Notes: generated by a model not told the origin, from the sequence alone. A DNA stretch of 64,000 nucleotides from Nocardia amamiensis (GCF_015477605.1 NZ_JADLQX010000006.1:266448-330447); one strand, 5' to 3'. Counted from the first letter of the stretch, positions 1 to 7,491 are shown. A program made the numbers and translations.

Positions 1-2
1 CC

Positions 3-680
3 GCGGCCTGGGTTGCCGAGGGCGAAGAAATCGCCCCGGACGATTCCGAGCACGCGGAAATCGAAGTCGTGCACCGGAAAGTCGCCGGGTTGACGATCGT
101 CAGCCGCGAGCTTGCCGAGGACAGTAATCCGTCTGCGCTGGATATCGTCGGCAGCGGGTTGGTCCGCAGCATCGTCGGCAAAGTCGATCAGGCATTCTTC
201 GCGGCGGCCACGGTCAACGGTCCGGCCGGAATCGGTTCTACTACACACCAGTTCGTCGATATCGGTTCCGGCATTGTCGATTTGGATCCTTTTGCCGAGG
301 CGATCAGCCTGGCGGAGGAGAAGGGCGCGTTGATTACCAGTTTCGTCGCTGCCCCGGCGACGGTGCTGGCGTTGTCGCAGTTGAAGGAGCTGACGACCGG
401 TTCGAACAAGCCGTTGTTGGGTCCGGACCCGTCTCGGCCTGGTGCGCGGTCCGTGTTGGGTGTGCCGTTGTTGAGCAGCCCGTTTGTCACTGATGGCGAC
501 GTTTGGGCTGTACCGAAGCAATTCGTGTTCACTACATTGCGATCGGGTACGCGGCTGACTATCTCCGAGGACGCGTATTTTTCGAGTGATCGGGTTGGAG
601 TGAAAGCGACTTTGCGCTGCGGATTCGGCTTCCCGCATCCGGCGTCGATCGTTCGAATCGGCCTGCCGGACGAGTCCTGA
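3..680 (+). CDS. HK97-family phage major capsid protein, C-terminal part (cut by window edge)
   Basis: The frame is open from the left edge, so the N-terminus lies outside the window; about 225 residues are visible. The motif order matches actinophage HK97-fold major capsid proteins: an acidic entry (AEGEEIAPDDSE), the P-domain stretch VVHRKVAGLTIVSRELAEDS, then VGKVDQAFF, the A-domain segment with LGVPLLSSP, and a C-terminal strand after DAYFSSDRVGVKATLR. It would form the icosahedral shell. A 29-codon gene overlaps its stop. No other structural phage gene follows, so it may belong to a satellite or remnant rather than a full prophage. Family assignment is by recognition. Confidence 0.8.
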   Translation, partial: AAWVAEGEEIAPDDSEHAEIEVVHRKVAGLTIVSRELAEDSNPSALDIVGSGLVRSIVGKVDQAFFAAATVNGPAGIGSTTHQFVDIGSGIVDLDPFAEAISLAEEKGALITSFVAAPATVLALSQLKELTTGSNKPLLGPDPSRPGARSVLGVPLLSSPFVTDGDVWAVPKQFVFTTLRSGTRLTISEDAYFSSDRVGVKATLRCGFGFPHPASIVRIGLPDES

Positions 681-769
681 TGACGGCCGCAGCGGTAGAG
701 CCTGCCGACTGGGACGACCTTGATGAGCTACCGGAGGTGATGCATGGGTATCGCCTCGGCGAGGACTGA
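680..769 (+). CDS. 29-residue acidic protein coupled to the capsid gene
   Basis: The ATG overlaps the capsid stop as TGATG, typical of coupled phage genes. It encodes 29 residues, rich in Asp and Glu (the run DWDDLDELPEV), with no Cys and no membrane segment. Many actinophage-like capsid modules carry such a tiny acidic frame after the capsid; no function is known to me. It ends just before the palindromic array. It is real only if translation is coupled; the length is too short for coding statistics. Confidence 0.4.
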   Translation: MTAAAVEPADWDDLDELPEVMHGYRLGED

Positions 770-777
770 CACCGGGC

Positions 778-1283
778 GATAACCTGTCGCAGATCTGCGA
801 CAGGTTATCCCGCCCCCGCGCCCACGGAGCAGACGGATCCGTCGATATAGGACACGAGTCCAATATCTTCCCGCCCCCGCGCCCACGGAGCAGACTTGGG
901 CTTCATCACCTTGAAAAGGTGATGATGTTTCCCGCCCCCGTGCCCACGGAGCAGACAGGGCAAATAGCTTCGTCCAAATTGGACGAAGCTCCCACGGAGC
1001 AGACCGATCGACTTTCGAAAGGTTCAGATCTGAACCTTTCCCGCCCCGGCGCCCACGGAGCAGACGCTTCCTGACCAGCGATTTCCTGCGATCCCAGAAG
1101 ATGGTTTCCCCCGCGCGCGGGAGTTCGACTATCCACGGCCGTGGATAGTTCTTGCTCTGACCGGTTCCCCCGCGCGGGGTGTCGGGTCCTTCTGGGACCT
1201 GACAACCTCCTCCAAGTTGGAGGGGTTTTCGGTGACGCCAACGAAAAGGGTTGCGACCAGTGATGTCACCGTTAACATCACTG
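778..1283. repeat. 61-bp-period array: conserved GC-rich repeat alternating with unique palindromes (CRISPR-like but atypical)
   Basis: Repeat copies lie at 809-834, 870-895, 931-956, 991-1004 (5' part missing) and 1040-1065. Each is CCCGCCCCCGCG followed by CCCACGGAGCAGAC, with small changes, and copy ends are 61 bp apart (48 bp where truncated). Two looser GC-rich copies lie near 1103-1129 and 1163-1186. Every interval holds a different inverted repeat: 778-809 (32 bp, perfect), 844-867, 904-924, 966-990 (12-bp arms), 1017-1040 (24 bp, perfect), 1128-1149 (22 bp, perfect), 1209-1223 and 1258-1283. Read on the minus strand, each good copy is followed at once by a hairpin. The 61-bp period is that of type I-E CRISPR arrays, but self-complementary spacers are not expected there and no cas gene is visible. 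Confidence 0.85.
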
Positions 1284-1439
1284 ACCGCGCTCCCGGAGAT
1301 ACCGCTGGGCGGACACCTTCCGCGGGCACGGTGGGGTGCAGGTGGCGTGGATCTTCAGCAGGCCGCGGGCATGGGTTTCGTCGGCCGGCATGTTCCCGTC
1401 CTCGCAATAGTCTTCGACCCAGGACCGTCGGGTGGTCAC
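1278..1439 (-). CDS. 53-residue Cys-containing small protein
   Basis: It starts with GTG inside the stop of the upstream 57-residue gene (GTGA overlap), so the two are translationally coupled. The product is basic, with RRSWVEDYCEDGNMPADE at the N-terminus and a CTPPC motif near residues 34-38; the three Cys and one nearby His could bind a metal, but that is inference. Codon use is regular and its stop codon lies inside the last inverted repeat of the array (1258-1283), so its transcript would run into the palindromic array. I do not recognise a family; such pairs occur in actinobacterial integrative elements. Confidence 0.55.
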   Translation of the reverse strand: MTTRRSWVEDYCEDGNMPADETHARGLLKIHATCTPPCPRKVSAQRYLRERGQ

Positions 1440-1609
1440 TGCTTGTCCTCGCGGTCGATGCGTTCCATGACCTCACGGAACGGCACGGTCTCGTCGGGTT
1501 CGTCGGATTCGCCGAGCTGGATTAGCCACGGCAGGACCCAGAACACGATGATGAGCAGTCCGGCGACGGCGGCGATGACGATGAGGACGTTGGCGAGTTC
1601 GTCGGTCAT
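1436..1609 (-). CDS. 57-residue single-pass membrane protein
   Basis: The ATG is at 1609. Residues 6-31 form one strongly hydrophobic segment (VLIVIAAVAGLLIIVFWVLP), followed by an acidic tail (GESDEPDE) and a charged end. The layout suggests an N-out or N-in single-span protein with a short cytoplasmic tail. It is the first gene of a two-gene minus-strand operon, divergent from the XRE gene at 1795, with about 185 bp between them. No function can be assigned. Confidence 0.6.
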   Translation of the reverse strand: MTDELANVLIVIAAVAGLLIIVFWVLPWLIQLGESDEPDETVPFREVMERIDREDKQ

Positions 1610-1698
1610 GCGGTGACCCTTCGGGCGTGGTGTGGGTTGGGTAGCACCCGGCGCCGAGGAGTTCGGGGCTCAGACCCGGCGCCGGGGCCACATTCAGA

Positions 1699-1719
1699 GT
1701 CGGCCGACAGGACATGTCC
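1699..1719. promoter_or_regulatory. Two adjacent 10-bp palindromes in a divergent intergenic region
   Basis: GTCGGCCGAC (1699-1708) and GGACATGTCC (1710-1719) are both perfect palindromes with centres 11 bp apart, one helical turn. They sit between the small-protein operon (start 1609, minus) and the XRE regulator (start 1795, plus), where an operator for the regulator would be expected. Binding is inferred. Confidence 0.45.
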
Positions 1720-1794
1720 CCGCGATGACGCAACCGGCGTCAATCCACCTCTATTCAGGGCGACATTTAGGCGTCAAAGCACTACCGTGGCGAC

Positions 1795-2541
1795 ATGGCA
1801 TCCGCACCGAACACGGCTCTCCGCGCGGCCCGGAACGCGCGCCTGATGAGCCAAGACGACCTCGCGCGGGCACTCCGGGAAGCAGGATGCGCCAGCGCCA
1901 CCAAACGCCTTGTGCAGCGCTGGGAATCCGGCCTCACCACCAACCCGCGGCCGTCGCACGCGCGAGCATTGGAGAAGGTCATGCGACTACCCATCGAGTC
2001 TCTTGGGTTCGGCGCCGTCATGGCAGGCCGAAGCCTGTCCGGCGGTGAAGACGGGACCGAGGTCGACTCGGCTATCGGTCAGGTGGAATCGGAGCAGTTC
2101 GCGAACGCGCGCCGACCGCGGACTCCCGGCAACTACTCGGGCATTTGGCTGTCCCGGTACGAGTACTACTCGAGCGGCCGTGACGCGACGTTCACCGCAG
2201 TGCATCACGTCGTGGTGTTGCAGCACGACAACCGTCTGACGGTGCGCAGTCTGCCGAACTCCGCGCAGTCGTCCATGGAGATGGACCTCACGGTGGACGG
2301 GCACGTTGCGACGGGCACATGGAGCGAGCACACCGCGCAGGACGGCTACTACCGTGGCGCCTACTACCACGGCGCCATTCAACTGCTGATCGAGCTGACC
2401 GGAGCACGGATGGCGGGGAAGTGGGTCGGGTTCGGCAAGAGCTTCGAGATCAACTCTGGTCCGTGGGAGCTGGTCTTGCAGGACTCCTCGACGTCGAAGG
2501 CCACGATCGAGGCGTACGACCGGCCGCCCGACATCGCCTGA
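1795..2541 (+). CDS. XRE-family transcriptional regulator with C-terminal beta-rich sensor domain
   Basis: The 248-residue product has an N-terminal helix-turn-helix of the XRE/Cro type (about residues 8-60, with SQDDLARALREAG and a recognition stretch ATKRLVQRWESG), a linker, and a 120-residue C-terminal domain rich in Trp, Tyr and Gly (GNYSGIWLSRYEYYSSG through GKWVGFGKSFEI). That domain looks like a beta-barrel, ligand-sensing part; the ligand is unknown. A -10 box TACCGT (1783-1788) lies six bases from the ATG, so the mRNA is probably leaderless. It is divergent from the two small genes and is followed by a very strong hairpin. It probably controls the surrounding element. Confidence 0.8.
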   Translation: MASAPNTALRAARNARLMSQDDLARALREAGCASATKRLVQRWESGLTTNPRPSHARALEKVMRLPIESLGFGAVMAGRSLSGGEDGTEVDSAIGQVESEQFANARRPRTPGNYSGIWLSRYEYYSSGRDATFTAVHHVVVLQHDNRLTVRSLPNSAQSSMEMDLTVDGHVATGTWSEHTAQDGYYRGAYYHGAIQLLIELTGARMAGKWVGFGKSFEINSGPWELVLQDSSTSKATIEAYDRPPDIA

Positions 2542-2557
2542 CCGGCCGAGCACCCCG

Positions 2558-2603
2558 CGAGCGGCCAACCGTGGGTCCTGAGCCCACGGTTGGCCGCTCG
2601 TTT
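2558..2603 (+). terminator. Intrinsic terminator with an 18-bp perfect stem
   Basis: Arms 2558-2575 and 2583-2600 are perfectly complementary (CGAGCGGCCAACCGTGGG and its complement), with a 7-nt loop, then TTT. It lies 16 bp after the XRE stop. The stem is unusually long and resembles in style the palindromes of the array at 778-1283. Confidence 0.8.
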
Positions 2604-2882
2604 CGATTCAGGCGAGCGCTCGGTACGCAGTGAGTACGCAGCAGCACCGAACGACCCCCATACATGCCAACACTGCACAACCCCATCTACCTGCGGTTTA
2701 TCGACTCAACAAAACACGCCAATCCTCGCAAACGCCGAGATTGCTATCCATCATCAATATGGTGATCAGCGGGTTGCACAGCTATGCGGGACTGAACTAG
2801 TACTTCGGCCGGCATCGGTCGCCCCGACTCCACTCCATAGCCCTGGCCAGAAATCAAGCATCCGCCGGGGCAGGGTCGCCAT
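2604..2882. other. Gene-free, AT-richer gap
   Basis: No supported gene. Bases from about 2640 to 2770 are clearly poorer in G+C than the flanks, a sign of foreign or decayed DNA. A direct repeat GTACGCAG is present twice, at 2623-2630 and 2634-2641, with three bases between; it could be a scar of integration, but no integrase or matching att half is visible in the window. Confidence 0.4.
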
Positions 2883-2894
2883 TACCATTGCGGC

Positions 2895-3129
2895 GTGTCC
2901 CTTCCGTACATCGAACGGCCGGAACTTCCCACGTACCTGACGTGGGAAGAACTGGAGCGACTGCCCACGGAGATCGCGGAGCAGATCGAACTCTGGGACG
3001 GTCGCGTGGTCTGGGTGCGTCGCGGTCCTGGCGAACATCAGGTCTTCACACGCCGCTTGACGAATTCAGGGAATCGAGATCGATTCCCCGTTCCCGATTA
3101 CCATCCCCTGGACGGAACTCGAATACTGA
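2895..3129 (+). pseudogene. Uma2-family (DUF820) nuclease-like gene with internal deletion and frameshift
   Basis: The GTG start lies six bases after a TACCAT -10 box (2883-2888). The first ~58 residues match Uma2-family N-termini (YIERPELPTYLTWEELERLP, then EQIELWDGRVVWVRRGPGEHQ and RRLTN). After about base 3065 the frame is lost. In another frame, bases 3070-3129 encode IDSPFPITIPWTELEY and a stop, which looks like the usual C-terminus of the same family. An intact protein would be about 180-190 residues, so roughly 110 central residues, including the PD-(D/E)XK-like core, are gone. Not functional. Confidence 0.7.
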
Positions 3130-3307
3130 CGGAGTTGGTCCGCCCGCGGTGCATTGAGCGGAGTGTCCGACCAAGACAGTCGGCTCGGGCTTACCGATGC
3201 GCTCGTCGGATAGGCCGGACGACCCATAGGTGAGTTGTACGCGTCCCTGCTGGATCGCCTCGCTGCTGTCGCGCCCGGGTAGCCGGGGCCGATGCCGCTG
3301 GTACCGG

Positions 3308-3952
3308 TCAGAGGCGGTTGACGCAGACGACGTAATGGCGCTGCCGGTAGACGATTCCGCTGTCGGTCGAGCCGCAGGCGTTGACGTCGACGGTGTTCTG
3401 TTTGATGTCGATCACCCGCACGCCGGTGGGGGTGGGGGCCGCGCAGTCCAGGCGCTTCGGGTTACCGGGGACCACTTCCATGCAGCCGCCGATCACCCAG
3501 TCGATGTCCAGGCACAGTGCGGCTTGCGCTGCGCCCTGGAGGGTTTCGTTGTAGGTGTGGTCGGCATCGGTGGGACACTGGGCGTTTGCGGGAGCCTTCT
3601 CGAAGACCTTGTAGGTCGAGTTCGGGGTGCCGCAGGCGGCCTTGTCGATTCCGGAGCCGCTGAGGTGCACGCAGTCGCCGACGTTCACCTGCAAACTCGT
3701 GGCACCTTTGTTCGACGCGCCGCGCATCGCCGAGGTGGTCGGCAGTTCCTCGGTGGTGGTCGGCACTTCCTCGGTGGTGCTCGGTGGTAGCGCCGATGTG
3801 GTCGTCACATTGCCGGTCTGGGCGGCGTTGGCCGGCTCCTCCTTGGGATCCGACATCGACACCGCAGCGGCGACCACGAGGCCCGCTGCCAGCGCGGTCC
3901 CAGCCATGAAGGCAAACAAGGTCAGTCCGGCACGGATACGTTGGCGCGACAC
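3308..3952 (-). CDS. Secreted or membrane-anchored Cys-rich protein, LppU-like
   Basis: The best start is GTG at 3952, five bases after GGAGG; a longer frame to 4045 lacks a ribosome site. The 214-residue product has an N-terminal membrane or signal segment (about residues 5-28), a Thr/Ser/Pro/Glu-rich linker (EEVPTTTEELPTTSA) and a C-terminal domain with eight Cys, probably four disulfides, in order GDC, AAC, AQC, ALC, GGC, LDC, NAC and VVC. This resembles the LppU/SCO3897 family of actinobacterial cell-envelope proteins, of unknown role. It is divergent from the secreted protein at 4264. Confidence 0.7.
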   Translation of the reverse strand: MSRQRIRAGLTLFAFMAGTALAAGLVVAAAVSMSDPKEEPANAAQTGNVTTTSALPPSTTEEVPTTTEELPTTSAMRGASNKGATSLQVNVGDCVHLSGSGIDKAACGTPNSTYKVFEKAPANAQCPTDADHTYNETLQGAAQAALCLDIDWVIGGCMEVVPGNPKRLDCAAPTPTGVRVIDIKQNTVDVNACGSTDSGIVYRQRHYVVCVNRL

Positions 3953-4263
3953 GTCACGTCCTCCACAGCTGTAACCTTCGAACCCACGCCTGAGCCGACC
4001 CGAAGTTGTGAAATTGCGGATTGAAGAACCTTGCCATGCATACACTACGCGGCGCGTCCGCGTCGAGTTTTCGTTCCCAGGAGCCGTGATTTGCCCCCGC
4101 AGTTAACCTACTGGTCGTCCTCGTCAGTAGAACTGATCACAATCGGATAACGAACCTTCGCGAGACGTGTGCCGATCGCCAAGTCTGGCAACAAGCTACG
4201 GGCGCTGTACAGTCACACGCCATCCGGCCTCGGGAGCCGGAGGTCTCGAGAAGGAACTCCAGA
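3953..4263 (+). promoter_or_regulatory. Divergent intergenic region; candidate promoter for the 4264 gene
   Basis: This 311-bp gap separates two divergent envelope genes and contains no gene. A -10-like TACAGT sits at 4208-4213, about 50 bp before the ATG at 4264, which has its own AAGGA ribosome site. No clear -35 box is seen. For the minus-strand gene, GGAGG at 3958-3962 is the ribosome site. Confidence 0.4.
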
Positions 4264-4872
4264 ATGAAGTTCGGCACTATTGCCGCCATTACGCTCACGG
4301 CGGTTGCCGCCGTTGGCATCACAGCGGGGGCCGCGAACGCGCAACCCGTGGAAGCGGATAAGGAGACAGCGACCGTCGGCGTAGAGCAGGGCGTCGACTA
4401 CCGCACCACGGTCTCCCGCGAAACCGGCACTATCACCACCGCTGTCGAGCACGGCACCTTCGCGGTGGTCGACGACGGTACCAAGATCAAACTGACCTCC
4501 GACACCGGCGCCGTGGTCGCCGAGGTGCCGCTGACCTTCCAGGTTTCCGGAAGCAAGCTGGCGGTCGCGCACGAGATCAGCGACAACGGAAGGCGTCTCG
4601 CGCTCACGCCGGTGTCGGACGCGAAGGAGATCGGCGAGATGCAGCCGATCAGCTCGATGAATCGCCTCATCGCCGAACTGAACAAGAACGTCGTCGGCGT
4701 GGTCGCGGGCGCGCTGCTCGGCGGCCTGCTCGGAGCCCTGATCGGCCTGGGCTTCTTCAGCATCATCACCGGCCCGATCGGCCTGGTCGTCGGCGCGATC
4801 GCGGGCGGAGCCATCCAGGGTGGGCAGCCCTTCACGGACGCCTTACTGGCGGTCGTCAACGGCGAGCCCTGA
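4264..4872 (+). CDS. Exported protein with C-terminal glycine-zipper hydrophobic region
   Basis: 202 residues. The signal peptide is clear: KFGTIAAITLTAVAAVGITAG ends in ANA before QPVEA (cleavage near residue 27). A ~100-residue soluble beta-rich part follows (EVPLTFQVSGSKLAVAHEI). Residues 140-190 are a long Gly/Ala hydrophobic region (GALLGGLLGALIGLG, then GLVVGAIAGGAIQGG) resembling glycine-zipper membrane hairpins. Such proteins are common in Nocardia and Rhodococcus, with no assigned role; an envelope location is inferred. It is followed by a hairpin terminator shared with the convergent gene at 4962. Confidence 0.7.
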   Translation: MKFGTIAAITLTAVAAVGITAGAANAQPVEADKETATVGVEQGVDYRTTVSRETGTITTAVEHGTFAVVDDGTKIKLTSDTGAVVAEVPLTFQVSGSKLAVAHEISDNGRRLALTPVSDAKEIGEMQPISSMNRLIAELNKNVVGVVAGALLGGLLGALIGLGFFSIITGPIGLVVGAIAGGAIQGGQPFTDALLAVVNGEP

Positions 4873-4890
4873 TCGACGCTCGGATCGGAC

Positions 4891-4920
4891 GAGGCAGGCG
4901 CACCGCAGCGCGCCTGCCTC
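4891..4920. terminator. Bidirectional hairpin terminator
   Basis: GAGGCAGGCGC (4891-4901) pairs perfectly with 4910-4920 around an 8-nt loop, between the convergent genes ending at 4872 and 4962. There is no T tract, as is usual in high-GC actinobacteria. Confidence 0.65.
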
Positions 4921-4961
4921 ACCCCGACCGAACGGCCGATATCCGTGCTCCACGAGCCGCG

Positions 4962-5177
4962 TCAGCGCTCGGCAGAACCGGACTCGCCGTCGCGGTGCTG
5001 GCGGGAGAGCCGCCAGAGGAACTCCGGGTCGTCGTCGGGTCCGATGACGCGCTTGCGCTGTGGTGAACGCGTTTGCGGGAGAGTGGGTCCGATCCGCTGG
5101 GGACCGAACGCCTTCCAGCACAACACCGCGATTGCCACCACTGCGATGAGTGCCAACAGGTACGTCACGTCGCTCAC
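4962..5177 (-). CDS. 71-residue single-pass membrane protein
   Basis: The product has one membrane segment at the N-terminus (residues 5-23, YLLALIAVVAIAVLCWKAF), then a basic and acidic cytoplasmic tail with RKRVIGPDDDPEFLWRLSRQ. The tail pattern PDDDPEFLWRL is typical of a small actinobacterial family found near bldC; its role is unknown. It lies downstream of bldC on the same strand, about 110 bp away, beyond a bldC terminator hairpin, so it may have its own promoter. Confidence 0.6.
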   Translation of the reverse strand: MSDVTYLLALIAVVAIAVLCWKAFGPQRIGPTLPQTRSPQRKRVIGPDDDPEFLWRLSRQHRDGESGSAER

Positions 5178-5247
5178 CTCCTGATTACGAGGGTAGTCGC
5201 GGACGTGACTTCAGCACACCGCAGACGCGAAATCCGCCTGCGGGCGA

Positions 5248-5276
5248 GCGCGGGCCCTGCGACGGCGGGCCCGCGC
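5248..5276 (-). terminator. Hairpin after bldC
   Basis: GCGCGGGCCC (5248-5257) pairs with GGGCCCGCGC (5267-5276) around a 9-nt loop, ten bases past the bldC stop in the direction of transcription. There is no T tract. Confidence 0.55.
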
Positions 5277-5285
5277 GCCCTGCGA

Positions 5286-5495
5286 TCAGCGTGCGGTCGC
5301 CTCGGTGGTCAGCGACTTGAGCAGCTGGAGTACTTCCGTTTCGCGGAACCGGCGATGTCCGCCCGGTGTGCGCAGCGACCCGAGGCGCCCGGCGTGAGCC
5401 CAGCGCGTCACGGTCTTGGGGTCGACGTGGAACAGGGCAGCAACCTGGCCCGGAGTCAGCAGGGTGTCCTGGCCGCCGACGGTGATCGCAGTCAT
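5286..5495 (-). CDS. bldC: BldC, MerR-type developmental DNA-binding protein
   Basis: Start ATG at 5495 with AGAGG upstream gives 69 residues, the normal size of BldC. It is a lone MerR-type winged helix: LLTPGQVAALFHVDPKTVTRW is the helix-turn-helix and RTPGGHRRFRETEV the wing. In Streptomyces BldC binds direct repeats cooperatively and controls entry into development; in Nocardia a global regulatory role is inferred. There is no effector domain, as expected. Downstream on the same strand lies the small membrane gene at 4962. Confidence 0.9.
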   Translation of the reverse strand: MTAITVGGQDTLLTPGQVAALFHVDPKTVTRWAHAGRLGSLRTPGGHRRFRETEVLQLLKSLTTEATAR

Positions 5496-5679
5496 AGCAA
5501 ACCTCTCCGTTCTCGACAGTTCCCTCATCAGATGGCGCCATCGTCGCACTGAAACCCCTAGGTACTCGAACCACCTACAGTTGGTAAAGGGGAGGTAATA
5601 GACAAAACGGATGTGCGCCTCACCCCCGGCTATGGGCGTGCACCGGGGACGGGCAACAGCTTCGCATAGGCTGACGGAT

Positions 5680-6042
5680 GTGCGTGACGCAACTCCACCA
5701 GAAAAGGCTTCCGGACAGCAAACCGCTGGCGTTGGTCGTCGGCTGGCCCGGAATCTGGCGCTTTATACCGTCGCGAGGTTGGGTCTCGTGGTAGCGCTGA
5801 CCGCGGTGATCGTGCTGGCCGCCCAGCTGGTGTCGGTGGACATACCGGTGGTGGTGGCGGCCCTGTTCGCCCTGATCATCGCCATGCCGCTGTCGCTGAC
5901 CCTGTTCAAGCGCCTCCGTACCAGGGTCAACGAGGACATCGCCCTGGTCGACGAGCGCAGGCGGAGGGACAAAGCCCAGCTGCGGGCGCGGCTACGCGGT
6001 GAGGAGCCGGGGAACCCTCCGGACGCGGGGACGCCTTCGTGA
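5680..6042 (+). CDS. DUF4229-type membrane protein
   Basis: Start GTG at 5680 is seven bases after TAGGCT (5667-5672), a leaderless arrangement. The 120-residue product has two membrane segments ([20 protein letters not shown] and [22 protein letters not shown]) and a long basic C-terminal tail ([21 protein letters not shown]). This is the DUF4229 pattern. The stop overlaps the start of the cds1-like gene, so the two are an operon. Function unknown. Confidence 0.75.
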   Translation: MRDATPPEKASGQQTAGVGRRLARNLALYTVARLGLVVALTAVIVLAAQLVSVDIPVVVAALFALIIAMPLSLTLFKRLRTRVNEDIALVDERRRRDKAQLRARLRGEEPGNPPDAGTPS

Positions 6043-7124
6043 GGTTCTGCGACCACACCGCCCCGCGTGCGTGGGTCGACAACGCGGTGCGGCTGATCGA
6101 CGCCGACGCCCAGCGCAGCGCGGACACCCACCTGCTGCGCTACCCGCTGCCCCCGGAGTGGCAGGTGCAGCTGTATCTCAAGGACGAGTCGACCCACATC
6201 ACCGGCAGCCTCAAACACCGCTTGGCTCGCTCGCTGTTCCTGTACGCGATCTGCAACGGCTGGGTCACCGAGGGCACCACGGTGGTGGAGGCGTCTTCCG
6301 GATCGACCGCGATCAGCGAGGCCTACTTCGCGAAGCTGCTCGGCCTGGAGTTCGTCGCGGTGATGCCCGCGAGCACCTCACCGCAGAAGATCGCGCTGAT
6401 CGAAGCCCAGGGTGGTCGCTGTCATTTCGTGCAGCGCCCGCCGGACATGTACACCGAGGCGGCGCGGCTGGCCGCCGAATGCGGCGGTCACTACATGGAT
6501 CAGTTCACCCACGCCGAGCGCGCCACCGACTGGCGCGGCAACAACAACATCGCCGAATCGATCTTCGAGCAGCTGGCGTTGGAGACCCATCCGGTGCCGG
6601 AGTGGATCGTGGTCGGCGCGGGCACCGGCGGTACCAGCGCCACGATCGGCCGCTACATCCGTTATCGCAGGCACGCAACCAAATTGGCCGTGGTCGATCC
6701 GGAGAACTCCGCGTTCTTCGGCGGCTACGAGACCGGAGATTCGGGCTACCAGACCGGAATGCCCTCCCGCATCGAGGGGATCGGCCGACCCCGCGTGGAG
6801 CCGTCGTTTGTCGGGCAGGTGGTGGACCGCATGTTCGAGGTGCCCGACGCGGCGTCCATCGCGGCCGCCCGCTACGCGAGCGCTCGGCTGGGCCGCCGCG
6901 TCGGCGGATCGACCGGAACCAATCTGTGGGGCGTGTTCGCCCTCATCGGCGAGATGATCGCCGAGGGATGCAGCGGCAGCGTGGTCACGCTGCTCTGTGA
7001 CGGTGGCGATCGTTACGTGGGAACGTATTTCGACGACGACTGGGTCGCGTCCCAGGGTTTGAGCCTCGCCGAGCCGACCGCGATCTTGGACAAGTTCCTC
7101 GGGACCGGGATCTGGGAAGGCTGA
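6039..7124 (+). CDS. cds1: PLP-dependent cysteine synthase-fold enzyme, Cds1-like cysteine desulfhydrase
   Basis: GTG start in a GTGA overlap with the preceding gene; 361 residues. It is fold-type II PLP enzyme: Schiff-base Lys59 in HITGSLKHR, substrate loop SSGST (86-90) and phosphate-binding GTGGTS (195-200). It resembles M. tuberculosis Rv3684/Cds1, which releases sulfide, ammonia and pyruvate from L-cysteine. The loop and overall length differ from CysK and CysM, so it is probably catabolic rather than biosynthetic. An alternative is another lyase of the same fold; the precise reaction is inferred. Confidence 0.75.
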   Translation: MRFCDHTAPRAWVDNAVRLIDADAQRSADTHLLRYPLPPEWQVQLYLKDESTHITGSLKHRLARSLFLYAICNGWVTEGTTVVEASSGSTAISEAYFAKLLGLEFVAVMPASTSPQKIALIEAQGGRCHFVQRPPDMYTEAARLAAECGGHYMDQFTHAERATDWRGNNNIAESIFEQLALETHPVPEWIVVGAGTGGTSATIGRYIRYRRHATKLAVVDPENSAFFGGYETGDSGYQTGMPSRIEGIGRPRVEPSFVGQVVDRMFEVPDAASIAAARYASARLGRRVGGSTGTNLWGVFALIGEMIAEGCSGSVVTLLCDGGDRYVGTYFDDDWVASQGLSLAEPTAILDKFLGTGIWEG

Positions 7125-7221
7125 GCGGTTCGCCGCTGCGCGGTGCCGGTTCCTCTGACACCGCCGATGGCCGTAAGGGCTGTTCGCCGATAGCCGAATC
7201 GGGCTTGTCCGCGCCCTCGGT

Positions 7222-7268
7222 TGTCAATTTTTGTTGACACCACTCTCCGGCGTCAATCAAAATTGACG
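7222..7268 (+). promoter_or_regulatory. Twin 18-bp inverted repeats before the HTH/Clp-N operon
   Basis: TGTCAATTTTTGTTGACA (7222-7239, six-base arms) and CGTCAATCAAAATTGACG (7251-7268, seven-base arms) share the half-site GTCAA and start 29 bp apart, close to three helical turns. The second ends one base before the ATG at 7270. The first contains TTGACA, a possible -35 box. Autorepression by the HTH protein is inferred. Confidence 0.7.
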
Positions 7269-7269
7269 C

Positions 7270-7491
7270 ATGACAGAAGCAACCACACTGGCGGCCGCCG
7301 CGGGCAGCCCCGACCCCAAGGTCGGGCTGCGCGCGGTGCTCGCACTGCGCAGGCTGCTCGAACGTCTCGAGGCGATCCAGGTGGCCAATGCCCGTGCCCA
7401 GGGCTGGTCCTGGCAGGCGATCGCGGAAGCGCTCGAGGTCAGCAAGCAGGCAGTCCACCAGAAATACAACCGGAAAGGCAGGGGCCGCTGA
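7270..7491 (+). CDS. Small helix-turn-helix regulator paired with a Clp-N protein
   Basis: 73 residues. The C-terminal half is a helix-turn-helix (WSWQAIAEALEVSKQAVHQK, about residues 46-65); the N-terminal half is an amphipathic helix that may dimerise (LRAVLALRRLLERLEAIQVA). The stop TGA overlaps the ATG of the Clp-N gene (TGATG). Such HTH plus Clp-N pairs are widespread in actinobacteria, probably as a stress-responsive unit in which the HTH protein binds the twin inverted repeats just upstream. Confidence 0.75.
   Translation: MTEATTLAAAAGSPDPKVGLRAVLALRRLLERLEAIQVANARAQGWSWQAIAEALEVSKQAVHQKYNRKGRGR

Noticed and set aside
809..1065. Ordinary CRISPR array
   Set aside because: The period fits type I-E, but the repeats are GC-biased and one is truncated, every interval is self-complementary, and no cas gene is visible. 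Reported as an atypical repeat array instead.
2623..2641. Attachment-site direct repeat
   Set aside because: An 8-bp repeat with a 3-bp gap is too short, and no integrase or distant partner copy is seen; kept only as a remark.
3953..4045. Longer N-terminus for the Cys-rich envelope protein
   Set aside because: GTG 3952 has an ideal GGAGG and leads straight into a signal or anchor segment; the extension would bury it.
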